Positions 22,911 through 33,630 of a stretch of 64,000 nt of DNA are shown piece by piece (the stretch's first letter is position 1; every line of letters begins with the position of its first letter). The DNA lies in NCBI RefSeq assembly GCF_029227915.1, contig NC_079877.1, forward strand, positions 21,665,851 to 21,729,850, written 5' to 3'. The notes under the pieces are model-generated. The model searched no databases, was not told the DNA's origin, and worked only from the letters and a program-made list of their open reading frames with translations. Both the position numbers and the translations under genes were made by a program. This stretch comes from Hydractinia symbiolongicarpus (Eukaryota; Cnidaria; Hydrozoa; Anthoathecata; Hydractiniidae).

Positions 22911-23499
22911 TCACTCGCCTTCACTACTGGTATTTGGAACATACACTGCTTGTGATGTATTCTGTAAGGCTCAAACAAACTGATCATGTATGGATAAACA
23001 CTTTTTCCTGTATTGGGGGGCATTCTAGGTATTTTAAACTCGTTGCATGAGCACAGTAGAACACAAGATGTGAAATTGAAAAGGAATATTTAACCGGGTC
23101 TGCTAAATTGCTTCTTTGTATGTGATATTCTGATGAACACTGGCGAATCGCCCTTTATGCCTTGTTTATCTACCAACTACACTTTATTTGCTGATAAAAA
23201 GCTCTTTGTGGGAACATGTCCAGATTTTGTTTCGTTTTTATATAGTGCGAGACCATTATGGCGATGGTAGTCTTTTGAACGCCGTTTTCGCCAGTTCACT
23301 TTGACTGAATAGTTAGAATATTTTTTGAAACTATTTGTATGAACCTTTACTGTTGTAAGCCCCTGCGTTTTTTAACCATAGTCTTGGCTCCGCGAATATT
23401 TTTTTTTGTAAATAGAGTTTGTACAGTGATGAATTGTAATTGGCTTTTTGGTCACATTCTAAAAGTGGATGACAATGTTGCACAAAACTAGAAAAAGAC

Positions 23500-24075
23500 G
23501 CCGTACCACAATCTACTACAGGCTACTACGCTCCACTACACCGTACTACACTCTATTACAGAGTAATATGCTGTACTACTACGCTCTACTACAGGCTACT
23601 TCACTCTACTGCAGATAAATACGCCGTACTACAGTTAACTACACTCTACCACATAGAAATACGCTCTACTACGCTCTACTACAAGCTACTGCACTCTACA
23701 ACAGGCTACTACACTCTACTACAAGCTACTACACTCTACTACAGAGAAATACGCTCTACTACAGAGAAATAGGCTCTACTACAGAGAAATACACTCTAAT
23801 ACAGAGAAATACCCTCTACTACCGAGAAATACGCTCTACTACGCTCTACTACAGGCTACTACACTCTACTACGGGCTACTACACTCTACTACAAGCTACT
23901 ACACTCTACTACAAAGAAATACGTTCTACTACGGCCTGCCAGAGGAAATAACGTACTGCTACACATCGCTACGAAAGATTACGCTTTACTACATTGTACT
24001 ACAAGGAAAGTAAGGGCTTTCTACACTCGACAACAGACATTGACGAGCCTCACTACAGTGTACTACATGGAGAAT
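23500..24075 (+). repeat. CTCTACTACA minisatellite
   Basis: Dozens of imperfect copies of CTCTACTACA mixed with CTACTACAGAGAAATACG and CTACTACAGG. Strong strand asymmetry (few G). No gene. Confidence 0.85.
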
Positions 24076-24539
24076 AGGAAATCATTATCTCCACAGTCTT
24101 GGGAACGTACACAGGTGTAACGCATGTTGAATACGTTATCTCCTTCATATTCAGAAAGTAATACGTGGACGACTTACCGAAAAAACCCTCCTAATTGGTT
24201 TCGTTTGGTCCGAAACTCAAATTACACGGCATCGGTTACAAGAAAATTCAATGATTATTGAAAAATCCATGCTATGTCACATTTTGAATGCCGTAAATAT
24301 GGGTCAAAGTGGTCAGTTTTTTGTAAACCAATCAGAATACGTTATTTCGGCCGGCAAGCCAATTACATTGCATGAGAATTCTTCGGAAGTCAGTCGCTTT
24401 TTGCCCTATCCATCAACTCAGTCACACAAGAGAAAGGTCCGTAAAATAAAGGTCAACGGCCGCAGGGACTGCAGGATCACAGTACCCTATTATTTTTTAC
24501 AATTCTTAGTAAAAATTATGTCAGTCGCGTGACGGCGCT

Positions 24540-25063
24540 GACGTACACTGAATCCGCCCCTGAATAGTGGGGCCTGTCCTTTTTGGGTAAGATTTTTAAA
24601 AGCACGTCCCTTGTCAATAGTTGGGCCTGTCCCATTTTATAACACATTTTTTAAAATTGCAGGATTCTTTTGTGTAAAGTTGAGTTTGTCCTATTCGATG
24701 ACCCGGTTTTTAAAGGCGGGAGATTCCTTTGTCAATAGTTGTGCCTTTACCAACTTGAGACGAATTTGCATACATTTGTCTAAAGTTGGGCTGGGCCTGT
24801 CAATAGATGGGCCATCCTAGCTGCGAACGCACTGACCCGTCTTTTGACGGGGCGTCCTGTCTAAGAACGGGCCAGTCCCGCGTCCAAATTTGGGCGGTGT
24901 CCGCAGTTGGGTCAGAACATCACTATGGACAGTGGAAATGCAAACGGCATATGAGAAAAGTGAGACTTCATACCCTATGTGATACCCGAGACCAGATACC
25001 CTGACAGCGATAACCGAGACCCGAGACCCAATACCCTGATACCGATACCCGAGACCCGATTCC
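24540..25063. repeat. Degenerate short repeats
   Basis: 24540-24920 has imperfect copies of GTCAATAGTTGGGCCTGTCC. 24985-25063 has GATACCC/GAGACCCGATACCC repeats. Confidence 0.55.
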
Positions 25064-25560
25064 CTGATTTTCTTATTTCTTGTTTTTTTTGGCAATGATT
25101 TATTTTATTTTAATAAAAATCCTAAATTTTTCTAATTATTTTCTTGTTTTTTTTAACCTAACATATCAGAGATGATATGGTGGTTTATTCGAAACAAGGC
25201 GTACCATTTGATCGATCGAATGAATAGTTAATGAGAACGTCCGAATTAAGCCTGTTCGAGGGATCGAATGAAAGGAAAAAGCAAAGAGTGAAGGTCGTGT
25301 TGTTAGTGAATTTTACACCGCATTTTTATTTTACATACAATTACAAACTGGAAAATAGATATCAGCAGTTCTTTATAACTGAGAGCGAATTTTATAATAT
25401 GATCCCGCGACCCAAAGGAAAGCTGAAAGCGATAAGTTCAATGCATTCTTGCTCTATGCTGTGAAAAACAAGATACACCAAGAAAATCTGATATTACTCA
25501 GAAGAAGAAAATTACTTCTTTTTAAATTCAAAATTTAGATGAAATACTTCTTCCCAAATT

Positions 25561-25832
25561 CAAAATTCAGATGGAAAAGACGTCGAGATTGTGAAAACGT
25601 TAAATTGGATTCCAGAGTCGATAGTTGAAGAAATACTGAAAGATGCTAGATTGTTAGCTGGTAACAATGTCAAAAATGCTAAAAACGAAAAACAACCATT
25701 CACAGTTGGAATAAAAAAGAAAAAAAACATTTTAACTTGTTGTGAAATTTGCTTTCGGTTTAAAAGCTTTGGAATATGTGCGCATACTGTCTGCATTGCA
25801 TTCAAGTTAAATGTGATCGAATCTTTTTAAAG
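25561..25832 (+). pseudogene. SWIM-type zinc-finger protein fragment
   Basis: The frame reads IVEEILKDARLLAGNNVKNA then a Cys/His cluster (TCCEICFRFKSFGICAHTVCIAF) resembling the SWIM finger (CxC..CxH) found in many transposon-derived and MULE-like proteins. It stops at 25828-25830. The start of the domain upstream is not clear, and a frame break follows. It borders the truncated end of Polinton copy B and is most likely a relic of another mobile element. Confidence 0.45.
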
Positions 25833-25935
25833 CAATGCGAAAAAAAGACACTAAATATCAGAAACTTAGTGGACTTTCCTGAAGAGAAAAAACGTGGGTA
25901 GAAAGAAAACGAAGGCAACTTAGAGAAGAAGAAGG

Positions 25936-26568
25936 TCAGCTAACGTTTAAACGTTTGTTTGTCTGGGCATCCTGAGGCTTAAAAAGCCTTTCTGCAAGGA
26001 CCTTGTTGTAAGATTTCACGAAGGCTGTGAATGTATGGTGATACTTTGTGGTTGCCCTCCTAATTTCGACCCCCTTGTTCTCCAGTAGCTTGGTTACACC
26101 CGATTTGAATTCGGAACCATTGTCACATTGGAGGGTTTTGGTGTAGTGTAAAGGTCCCGCTTTGTATACGTCCTTCAACATATCAGCGACTTCGCTAGCA
26201 TTCTTTGTTCATAGGGGTCTTGCTACTTCTTATATTGAAGCCACGTCAATGCCTGTCAATATGTATTTGTAGCTGTTCCCATATAGCTTGTCATGTGGCA
26301 TATAGAGTAGGTCGAATTGATGCATTTCATTCGGTGTCGTAATGGTAAAATGGGGGTAGTCTATACGTTTCGGACCTCGAATGTGTCGTAGCCACAAGAG
26401 TTGACGGGATAGCCAATGAGTTACCGGCTTTTTGGTAAGGCCGCTATCCTTCGCGAGTAATTTATCAGCCTTGCGGCCAGTCCACAGATGCCCCGGAGTG
26501 TAGTAGATATCGCTTAGCCTTTCAGCCTCCTCCTCCTCCTCCGTAACAATGTGTGATGCTTTTGACAT
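25936..26568 (-). pseudogene. DD35E integrase, truncated, catalytic Glu changed to Lys
   Basis: The start at 26568 follows AATAAAC. The N-terminus and first Asp (QFDLLYMPHDK) are read without interruption to 26230. A frameshift follows near 26225, then CDNGSEF with the second Asp. The third catalytic residue is Lys (FVKSYNK) where copy A has Glu. Homology stops after LFKPQDAQ near 25965 and foreign sequence supplies the stop. Copy A's internal stop site is a normal Trp codon here, so the two copies decayed independently. Confidence 0.88.
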
Positions 26569-26595
26569 GTTTATTATATATGTCAAAAAACGTTC

Positions 26596-26989
26596 CTATA
26601 AGTATTTGTAGGCTATAAAGCTTAGCAGAGATAAGGAGCCAAGGACAAACGTGAGTTCCCCATCCTGTTGCTGCTTACTGGGTACATAGAAGTCCTTCAG
26701 CTGAGGGGCCTTTTTGTCAGAGGCAATATAAAATTGATACATATCGTTGTCCAATCCACGAAGGCTTTTTCTGCTTTTATTTGCCTCTTTCCTTTGCAAA
26801 CCAGTCGAGCTTGGCTTGTCTGTCTCTGCTCCATTGGGCCTGGGCTGTATTGAGCTTTTCAACGGCTTCGTCATGTCTTTTCCTCACCGCCTCCCCGAGT
26901 CCTGCAAGTTTAGAAAACAAGAAGTTAGTCCCGCTGAATGCCAATGCGTTAATTGCCGCGCCTGTCGCGATTACGGCAATAGTTGCCAT
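26596..26989 (-). pseudogene. Small two-membrane-segment protein, one frameshift
   Basis: The start at 26989 overlaps the end of the capsid gene in the string TATTAATAAATGG. The N-terminal hydrophobic helix (ATIAVIATGAAINALAF), charged coiled coil (KLNTAQAQWSRDRQAKLDW) and, after a frameshift near 26785, SKQQQDGELTFVLG and the C-terminal helix LSLLSFIAYKYL. About 130 residues. Homologue of 2711-3079. Function unknown. Confidence 0.55.
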
Positions 26990-26992
26990 TTA

Positions 26993-28220
26993 TTAATATT
27001 CCACTCTGTCCAATCTGCCGTCTAAAATGTTCATCTGGGCGTCCATCAGGAGATATACATAGCATTTGAACTCACCGGTTCCGTCGGCTTCTTTGGTGAT
27101 GTGGAGGGTGATCCCATCACTCAGTCTTTGTAGAGGCCTGCCGCTACCATGTAGTATGTCATCGGGGAGATCCGAAAGTCCACAAACAGGGCATACCTTT
27201 CGTTAAAAAACTGTCCTATCGTGACACTTGAGTCATGAGCTCCAACAATGTTGACTACCTGTTCCAAATGGTCCTTCGGAAGCATGGCATGGGAATACAA
27301 CTCATTAGGCTCTCCCTCAATGGTGATGCTAATTTTTTTCAATTTTTGGGTTATAGAAGACATCGTTAACGCCGGCATAGGGCTTCACTTTGCCGGCGTC
27401 TATAAACAGTAGCAGTACGCCTTTGAACGACTTTGAAGGACTATCAATCTGGAGGTTGTGGCTAGTGTCTGATTTTTTCATGTCAACTACCTTCATCCTG
27501 AGTACCCTTTCATAAGGCAGGGCGAGCCTCAAATATCGGCTCATCATTGCGCCCGCGAGACCTTCATTAGTAATCTTATCGAATTCAAGCCTGATATTGC
27601 TGATCCTGTACGCGGCATCGGCCACCTTAGCTGCCGTGTTCCCCGAGGACGCTGTACCTGCATCCTTAATAACGTCACCATAAGGCACGAAATTTATAAT
27701 GAATTGCAATCTATCGTTAAGGTCTGCCGGATAGAATGGGAGGTCGCGGATTAACTCGAACATTTTTCCAAGGGGTATGCAAAACATGTTCCCATAGGCC
27801 TTAACGATGGCCTTCTCTTCATCCGTTCCCACGTGATCGCTGGCCTTGACCTGCAGGGCTCTAATGGTACCATCATTGGGATTGATACCTTGCAGAATAA
27901 GATTGTTATCCCGATCAAATTTTGGCAGCCAGAGGTCCCGGTACACTGCCAGTATATTAAAATCCGATATGTTTTGGACATCTTTGCCGTTCAGAGTGAT
28001 CCGTAAGTTTTTAACCAGACTTTTCCCTATGTTTGACACGATGTTACGTTTTGTATTGGTTCCTGTCAGCGTCAGATCAAATAGGAGCTTGAGACTGCCC
28101 GGGATAATGACATCATTTTGTGGCATATTCGGAATATCAACGTATAGGTCCTCGTTCTGGTTGATGGTTGAGGGTGTATGCGAGATTTGGACACGTTATC
28201 GACGTCCTTTCATACCCAAG
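26993..28220 (-). pseudogene. Probable major capsid protein, nearly full length but frameshifted
   Basis: The best-preserved capsid copy. 27329-28126 is open and carries SLKLLFDLTLTG, DLWLPKFDRDNNLIL, DHVGTDEEKAI, DLPFYPADLNDRLQF, ITNEGLAGAMMSRYLRLALP and KGVLLLFIDAGKVKPYAG. Frameshifts near 27340 and 27130 separate the C-terminal block ending DAQMNILDG. An in-frame stop lies near 28205, and the first about 15 codons are lost in a deletion that also removed the divergent promoter. Assigned as a double-jelly-roll capsid by character and position, as for 3086-4546. Confidence 0.72.
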
Positions 28221-28224
28221 ATAG

Positions 28225-28605
28225 GTTTTGAGGATTATCAAACACCCAACAAGAGGATTACATGCCTTTGCTTGAAAAGCTCAAGATACAGGGTCCTTGC
28301 CGTTACAAGAGGAGGGGGTGCGGCAGCAGGTGCTGCAGGTACCGCAGGGGGTGGTGAAAAAGGATTCGTGCAGAAGCAACTTGAAAGGCTCGGAAATTTC
28401 CTTAAATATCTGGCAGGTAAAGCAGGTGCCGCATTACCCGGGATCATCAGTACGGTAGTCTCGTTCTTTCTGAGGGTAGCGTCGACCATCGTTACATATG
28501 CGGCTAAGCATCTCTACATGGCAGCCGCTACTGCTGTCGGGTTTGTCGTGCTATACGTGGTCTTTGGTGGTCTTTGTATTCTCATGTTGATTTTGTGGTT
28601 GTTCT
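28225..28605 (+). pseudogene. Ala/Gly-rich membrane protein, N-terminal half deleted
   Basis: Homology starts at GFEDYQTPNK (equivalent to about residue 95 of the copy C frame), skips a large middle section, then carries the Gly/Ala linker, KGFVQKQLERLGNFLKYLAGKA, PGIISTVVSFFLRVAS and a long hydrophobic C-terminus (VGFVVLYVVFGGLCILMLI), which lacks the usual basic tail. The basic tail was replaced when the G-rich tract took over downstream. Confidence 0.55.
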
Positions 28606-28609
28606 GATA

Positions 28610-28770
28610 TATGAGGCGATGTTGCATGCCCGGGAGGTATAGATGGTATGGCCTGTATGGTATGATCAGGAGGTATAGGGGGGGAGGGGGGGTGGTATGC
28701 TTTGGGGGTGTAGGTGGTATGGTATGTATAGGAGGTGTGGTATGCCTTGCAATAGGCTTGTTATTTAGGT
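28610..28770 (+). repeat. G-rich GGTATG repeat tract
   Basis: Runs of GGTATGGTATG with GGGGGGGAGGGGGGG in the middle occupy the place where copies A and C have a short hairpin between convergent genes. Potential G-quadruplex on the plus strand. Confidence 0.65.
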
Positions 28771-29300
28771 CAAGCCGTATACCGATCATTGCATTTGAGG
28801 GTGCGATCAAAATATTGTAACATGTACACGTGGTGCATTACAGCGGAATTCACCGGGGTCCGGGCATATTGCAACACCTTCTGGAATTCAGTTATGTCAT
28901 GGCTTACATTCGCCTGACGTTCTACCATAGCCTCAAATTTCTGTACTAGAATTTGCCTTGCTGTATAGTTATCTGCATTGGATCCGATCAGGGATGCCTT
29001 GGCACCTGCCTGAGACCACAGCAATAAGACCACGTAAACCCGGATACTCTCGCTTAATTTAGTCAACCCTTCAGAGGTTAGGCCTTGACTTGTGGGCATA
29101 ATAAACTTGGCCCTATCACCGTCAACCTGCGGCCACCATCTGCCATTTGTCAATGACTACATAACAGCCTTGAATTTATACAAGGAATTAGTATACTTAC
29201 GGCGTACCTGCGCATACCCGCATGGCGTACTTCGTGAACTCAGAGAATACCACAGAAATATGGGACTCCGTACTCACGTACAGATCCTGGTGCTCCAAAA
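28770..29300 (-). pseudogene. C-anchored virion-type protein, N-terminal half deleted
   Basis: Reads NGRWWPQVDGDRAKFIMP, LTKLSESIRVYVVLLLWSQAGAKASL, NYTARQILVQKFEAMVERQ and MHHVYMLQYFD. Upstream, only a short N-terminal scrap (SHISVVFSEFTK) remains near 29260-29290, joined across a deletion; an in-frame TAG lies at about 29154. The C-terminal membrane anchor is missing. Same family as 60797-61654. Confidence 0.5.
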
Positions 29301-29392
29301 TTGTAACACCAAGTGGTCATTCTCCCCTGTTACTTTTGTACTTGGTCGAGTGGTTGTATTGGTATATATTCATCTTTGTTTTAAAACAAAGG

Positions 29393-30060
29393 ATGAAACA
29401 ACTTTACATCACTGATATCGATAAACCTACTATATTCGAGGTCTACCTTGGGCAAGACACTCGTATAGCCTTGAAATCGGTAAGTATCAGGCCCGGATGG
29501 TTGAACCTATACAGCGACAATGACATTACGATCAGGAAAGTGGGACCCGATCAGAGGGTGACTCGTATCGAGATTATGAAAGGGTTATACAAAATCGAGA
29601 ACATCGCGGCAATTATCAACAGCCAGGCAGAGGGTAAGATTAAGATTTTCGTATTAAAAAACGGCTACTGCAGGCTCCGTGTCAGCGATGGGTACTCGGT
29701 GGTGATTCATCGACCATTGCAGGAGCTCCTAGGCCTACCCTATGACCGGCGAAAAAGTATTATATGAAGGGTGACTATGATGCCTTATACAGGACGGATA
29801 CATACCAGAGATTGGGACTTTTCTGTCCACAATTGGATGAAGACGACTGCCTTTTGGATAGCAAAAAATCCAAGGTTCTGGCCCTACTTCCCACCAAGGA
29901 ATTGAACGCTTGAGGAATATGTTAACCCGGACCTTTGACAGTCCTGTATACCCACCACTGAAGGGCTCCACGGACCGTCTAGAGCTTATGCTAACGGACG
30001 TTAATCATCACGAGAAGAACGTGACGTTCTTTACATAACCATGTGCATTCTGATAGAATA
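29393..30060 (+). pseudogene. Late conserved protein, best-preserved N-terminus
   Basis: Begins MKQLYITDIDKPTIFEVYLG, continues RPGWLNLYSDNDITIRKVG, then the family core KGLYKIENIAAIINSQ and VVIHRPLQELLGLPYD. One frameshift near 29755 moves DEDDCLLD, the DNPVY-type block and LMLTDVNHHEKN into other frames. About 220 residues in all. The only copy that shows the whole N-terminus; copies A, C and D lack the first 40 or so residues. Its ATG is not preceded by AATAAA. Unknown fold; a minor capsid role is a guess. Confidence 0.5.
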
Positions 30061-30065
30061 AAACA

Positions 30066-30718
30066 ATGAGTGATAATAGCAAACTTTACCCAAGTTTACC
30101 AAGTGCACCCGCGCAAAACTCTGATCAGGATGAGGGACAGGTTTTCAGGCTTAAATAAATTGACGAAGTTGAACAATATCTCCGGGATGAAATAATCAGC
30201 GTAATAGACTGGAAAAGAGACTGAAGATGCCCAATGGATGGGTACGCCTCTGTGACCATGGTCTACTTGGCGTAAGCGTTATTACTTCAGGGCTTGGCAT
30301 TGGGGCTATGGTGTCAGACCTGGGGGTCCCATTGGCCTGTGCAATGGGAGGACTCGCGATTGCTGCTGGAATAGGGCAAACCGGTCTTCGGAACGCCTCA
30401 AAACGATTGCGTGTTAAGTCTAAAAAGCACGAAGGCATCAGGCTACTCGCTGAGGTTAAATTAAACTCCATTGTTGACCTCATCAGCAAAGCAATGGAGA
30501 ATGGTGTTATCAGCGACTACGAGTATGGCCTCATTAGCCGTGAAAAGGAGAGGTAAATGTTGCACAAGGAGCAAATGCGGCAGAGGTTTAATAGGATCGC
30601 GAATGCTATCAAAGAACAGGAGAGAGCCCAGTTAGTTGCCAAGCAGGAAGGTAGAAAAGAAATGCAGGATGAGATTTTAAAAAACATTCAACCTGCACAG
30701 TATGTAAGCGGTACTTAA
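30066..30718 (+). pseudogene. Coiled-coil/Gly-rich membrane protein with stops
   Basis: Begins MSDNSKLYPSLPSAPAQ after AATAAAACA, 6 nt past the previous gene. Stops near 30157 and 30223. The middle at 30227-30556 is hydrophobic and Gly-rich (LGIGAMVSDLGVPLACAMGG, LAIAAGIGQTGL) and is followed by a basic stretch and a coiled coil (ERAQLVAKQEGRKEM) ending YVSGT. About 215 residues. The paired hydrophobic stretches suggest a membrane-spanning hairpin flanked by coiled coils. Unrecognised. Confidence 0.5.
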
Positions 30719-30749
30719 AGTCCCCACCTGAGTATAGGCTATAGATTAC

Positions 30750-30784
30750 TATATTTTATAGGTCTAAAGGACCTATAAAATATA
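30750..30784. terminator. Perfect 15-bp hairpin between convergent genes
   Basis: ATATTTTATAGGTC / GACCTATAAAATAT with a TAAAG loop, between stops at 30718 and 30788. Copy D has a related hairpin at 59590-59611. Confidence 0.7.
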
Positions 30785-30787
30785 TTT

Positions 30788-31362
30788 TTAGTTCTCACCC
30801 AGCAACCATTCCTTCCTAAAGTCTTTGTACCGGCATTCCGGAATATGTGTCTGAGGTTAGTAGCTTTTACCTTGTACATATACTGATGAAATGTCCAGAA
30901 TTGCACTAGCTTAGCAGGGCTCATCATAGGGTACAGGCATACCATAAAATTTAGTGGTAATTGCATCATTGTAATATTTAAGTTTGGCGTTCACATAGCG
31001 ATCTTTTTTAACAGGCTCTGTCGTCAATTGCTCAGGTATTAGATCTTCAATTTTTTGCCATATTTGTCACTACTTTGCAACTCAATCGGGGTATTCCTCA
31101 AAATCAAGGCTCATTTCCGGTACTGTATTGGTGTTATACCGTGTCACCCCATGTGCGGACCAGATTTTCGGTGTTTTCACCCTCAAGGCAACCACGAGAT
31201 CTTGTGTATAGTACCCTATAATAAACCGATTATCCTTGGCGGGCATGGGATCCGACACCGTCAAGTAGTCTACATTGATATCGTCAATGTCTGTCAAGGT
31301 AGCAGCAAAGTTGTAGAATAGTCTTGGATTGACAAGCTCATTTTCAAATTTTAGCATCCCCA
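30788..31362 (-). pseudogene. Unrecognised element protein (YNFAATLTDIDDIN family)
   Basis: Reads MLKFENELVNPRLFYNFAATLTDI, DLVVALRVKTPKIWSAHGVTRYN, SLDFEEYPD, then stops at 31082 and close by, then VKKDRYVNAKLKYYNDAITTKFYGMPVPYD and a C-terminal part ending KEWLLGEN. Homologues: 59000-59574 (D) and, for the C-terminal half, 39933-40286 (C). One stop (TAA after VPYDEPC) is at the same codon in copy D. A deletion fuses its ATG to the upstream zinc-protein gene at a GGGGATGC microhomology. Mixed strands and conserved aromatics; function unknown. Confidence 0.45.
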
Positions 31363-31549
31363 CAAAAGTAGCCCTCGTATATGTACTTACCACCATCCTC
31401 ATATGGGCAGACATGTTTTCCATCACATGAAAAAAGCCTGATTTCGCTGTATGTTTTGTACTAACCTGTGGAGGGTTGTATCTCATGGGGCACCCGACGC
31501 CTGTGTTATCTTCGCGCAATTCTCCAGAGCACCAGTAACAGAGTACCAT
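31363..31549 (-). pseudogene. CxxC / FCG..C zinc protein (late-transcription-factor-like), truncated
   Basis: Begins MVLCYWCSGELRED after TATAAA, continues CPMRYNPPQ, then frameshifts and in the next frame ends YEGYFCGD. A CxWC pair followed by GxFC..C is the layout of zinc-binding proteins of large DNA viruses such as VLTF3-like factors (comparison from memory). The fuller copy is 58240-58541. The 3' half is deleted into the next gene. Confidence 0.4.
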
Positions 31550-31584
31550 TTTATATACATCCCAATGAGATCCGAAGATTACAC

Positions 31585-31750
31585 CTACATATATTTAAGC
31601 ATAAAGGGATTCTTTTCAACAATCCTATTGCACATGTCCTGCGTTTTGAATTCATCCGACATATACCTGAACATGTGGGGATCCTTTTCAGCAACCCTAC
31701 TCCACATGTCTTGCGTCCTGAATTGATCCGGGACATGCTCGAGCAACTCC
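31585..31750 (-). pseudogene. DUF4116-like repeats, cut by LINE
   Basis: Two units (VPDQFRTQDMWSRVAEKDPHMF, MSDEFKTQDMCNRIVEKNPFML) end at a TAG at 31585-31587. The upstream part is missing because LINE sequence begins at about 31751. Confidence 0.65.
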
Positions 31751-33275
31751 GATGTCACTAATTATAGGCCTATTTCCGTATTGCCATGTTTCTCAAATGT
31801 TCTTGAAAGAATAATGTATAACCGTCTCTACGACCATCTAGTACAAAATAATATTTTATATGAAAAACAATTTGGTTTCCAAAAGCACCATTCGACGGAC
31901 CATGCAGTCATAGAATTGGTAAGTAAATTATCGGAATCCTTTAATAAAAGGTTGTTTACACTAGGGATATTCATTGATGTCTCAAAAGCTTTTGATACTG
32001 TAAATCATAATATTCTTTTATCCAAACTAAGATCTTACGGTATGCAAAACAACAATTTGAAATGGTTTACAAATTACTTGACTAACCGAAAACAATGCAT
32101 AGCATACGACGATAAATTGACGCTCTTTCAACTAATAAAGTGTGGTGTTCCACAAGGATCCATTCTTGGACCCTTACTGTTTTTAATCTACATAAACAAC
32201 TTACTTAATTCCTCTAAAATGTTGAGATTTATTCTATTTGCTGACGATATTAATCTTTTTTACTCCCATACTAACATTGTCGATTTATTTAAAACAGCTA
32301 ACCAAGAACTTGCGCATATAACGATTGGTTTAAAGCAAGTAAACTCTCACTTAATATAAGTAAAACTAAATATGTGTTATTCTATAACCGTTACAAAACT
32401 GATGATATTCCACTCAAACTACCATCTCTTAAAATTAATAACGTAAACATAAAGAGAGAAGAAACAATAAAATTTCTTGGCGTACTTTTAGACGAATCAT
32501 TAACATGGAATAAACATATACAAACCCTTGAAAATAAAATCTCTAAAAACTTAGGGATATTATATAAGGCCAAACGATACTTTGCTTAAAAAACCTTTTT
32601 TTTTTCTTTATACGCAGCTACTTAACGTATTGCAACATATCCTGGGCAAGTAACAATGTAAATAAATTCAAAAAGTTGTATAATAAACAAAATCATGCTT
32701 GTCGCATAATTTTTAGTTTAGACAGATATGCACTAACACAACAATTATTTCTTCAAATTGGGCTTGAACATTTATCAATTAAATGTGCATCAAGTTTTAC
32801 TTTTCATGTACGAGATGAAACAAAACATAACACCAAAATTGTTTACTAACTAATTTAGTTTAATACAACATAAATATGATACTAGATTTTCAAAAAATAA
32901 TTATCAAGTACTAAAGATTTTTTTTTATTGATGGAATAAATTTTTATCTGATGATATTACAACAAACTCAACTCTTAATATTTACAAGAAAAATGTAAAA
33001 ACAAAATTATTAACGACTGATCTTTTAAAGACATTTGTAAATATTTTTAGATGCACACTCTCTCATAGACCTCTGTAAATTCAACTAATCTTTTTATGGA
33101 ATATATATAGTTAGAATATTGCTTTATTATATTAAGAATTATTTTAACTCTCTGATGTGATAAGGCAATTTGTGCCTTCTTTTTGCTCCGGCCATTTTTG
33201 TATATATTAGAATTTATTTTAACCTGCAACATTTATATAACGGCTAAATATACATATAACCTAACCTAACCTAAA
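31751..33275 (+). mobile_element. 5'-truncated non-LTR retrotransposon (LINE) with reverse transcriptase
   Basis: The frame opens DVTNYRPISVLPCFSNVLE and carries RT signatures: FIDVSKAFDTVNH, GVPQGSILGPLLFLIYINN and the catalytic FADD (LFADDINLF). This is typical of CR1/Jockey-type LINEs. A frameshift near 32355 moves the thumb region to 32374-32589 (LGVLLDESLTWNKHI), then decay. The 3' end is a short (AACCT)n tail at about 33257-33275. The 5' part (endonuclease and ORF1) is missing, as usual after incomplete reverse transcription. Confidence 0.88.
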
Positions 33276-33300
33276 ATATTTCATATTCAACGCAACCAAT

Positions 33301-33600
33301 AGTATTAGTAGTAGTAGGGAGTGATTATAATCAGGTTTTCGCTCCTCCTACACCTTTACCCCCAAAAACCCCGCTTTCACCATTTCCACCACCACCTCAT
33401 CCAAAAAACAAAATAAAACGAAATCATATGCTATTTTCAACAAATAATCATATTCATATACCAATAACCAACACAAAATAATATTAAATGTAAGATACAT
33501 AACGTCATCAACGCATGCGCAAAGGCATATATGCTAGTATACAAAATAAGGGAAATTCCCTAAAATATCCAATCCTTGACCAAACCAAAAAAAAAATTCT
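33301..33600. repeat. Left terminal region of copy C
   Basis: Contains CCACCACCACCTC (inverted at about 41113-41125), ACGTCA at 33502-33507, ACGCATGCGCA at 33511-33521 and GGGAAATTCCC at 33550-33560. Related by inversion to 41031-41149, but diverged. Confidence 0.6.
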
Positions 33601-33630
33601 GGTTGAAATTGAAATCTACCTATAATAAAG

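Larger units (their letters stand above)
25965..31750. mobile_element. Polinton/Maverick-type element, copy B, truncated at both ends
   Basis: Same gene order and orientation as copy A from integrase to DUF4116 repeats. The left side is cut inside the integrase (homology ends near 25965), and the right side is cut inside the DUF4116 repeats where LINE sequence begins (about 31750). Polymerase and ATPase are absent. Confidence 0.85.

Noticed and set aside
23500-24075. CRISPR-like array
   Set aside because: Units are contiguous imperfect decamers without unique spacers.
28514-28820. Pro/Thr-rich minus-strand and Gly-rich plus-strand ORFs
   Set aside because: Low-complexity translation of the G-rich tract; no homologue in the other copies.
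33257-33275. AACCT repeats as possible telomere sequence
   Set aside because: Only about three units at the 3' end of a LINE, where short tandem tails are usual; it does not match TTAGGG.
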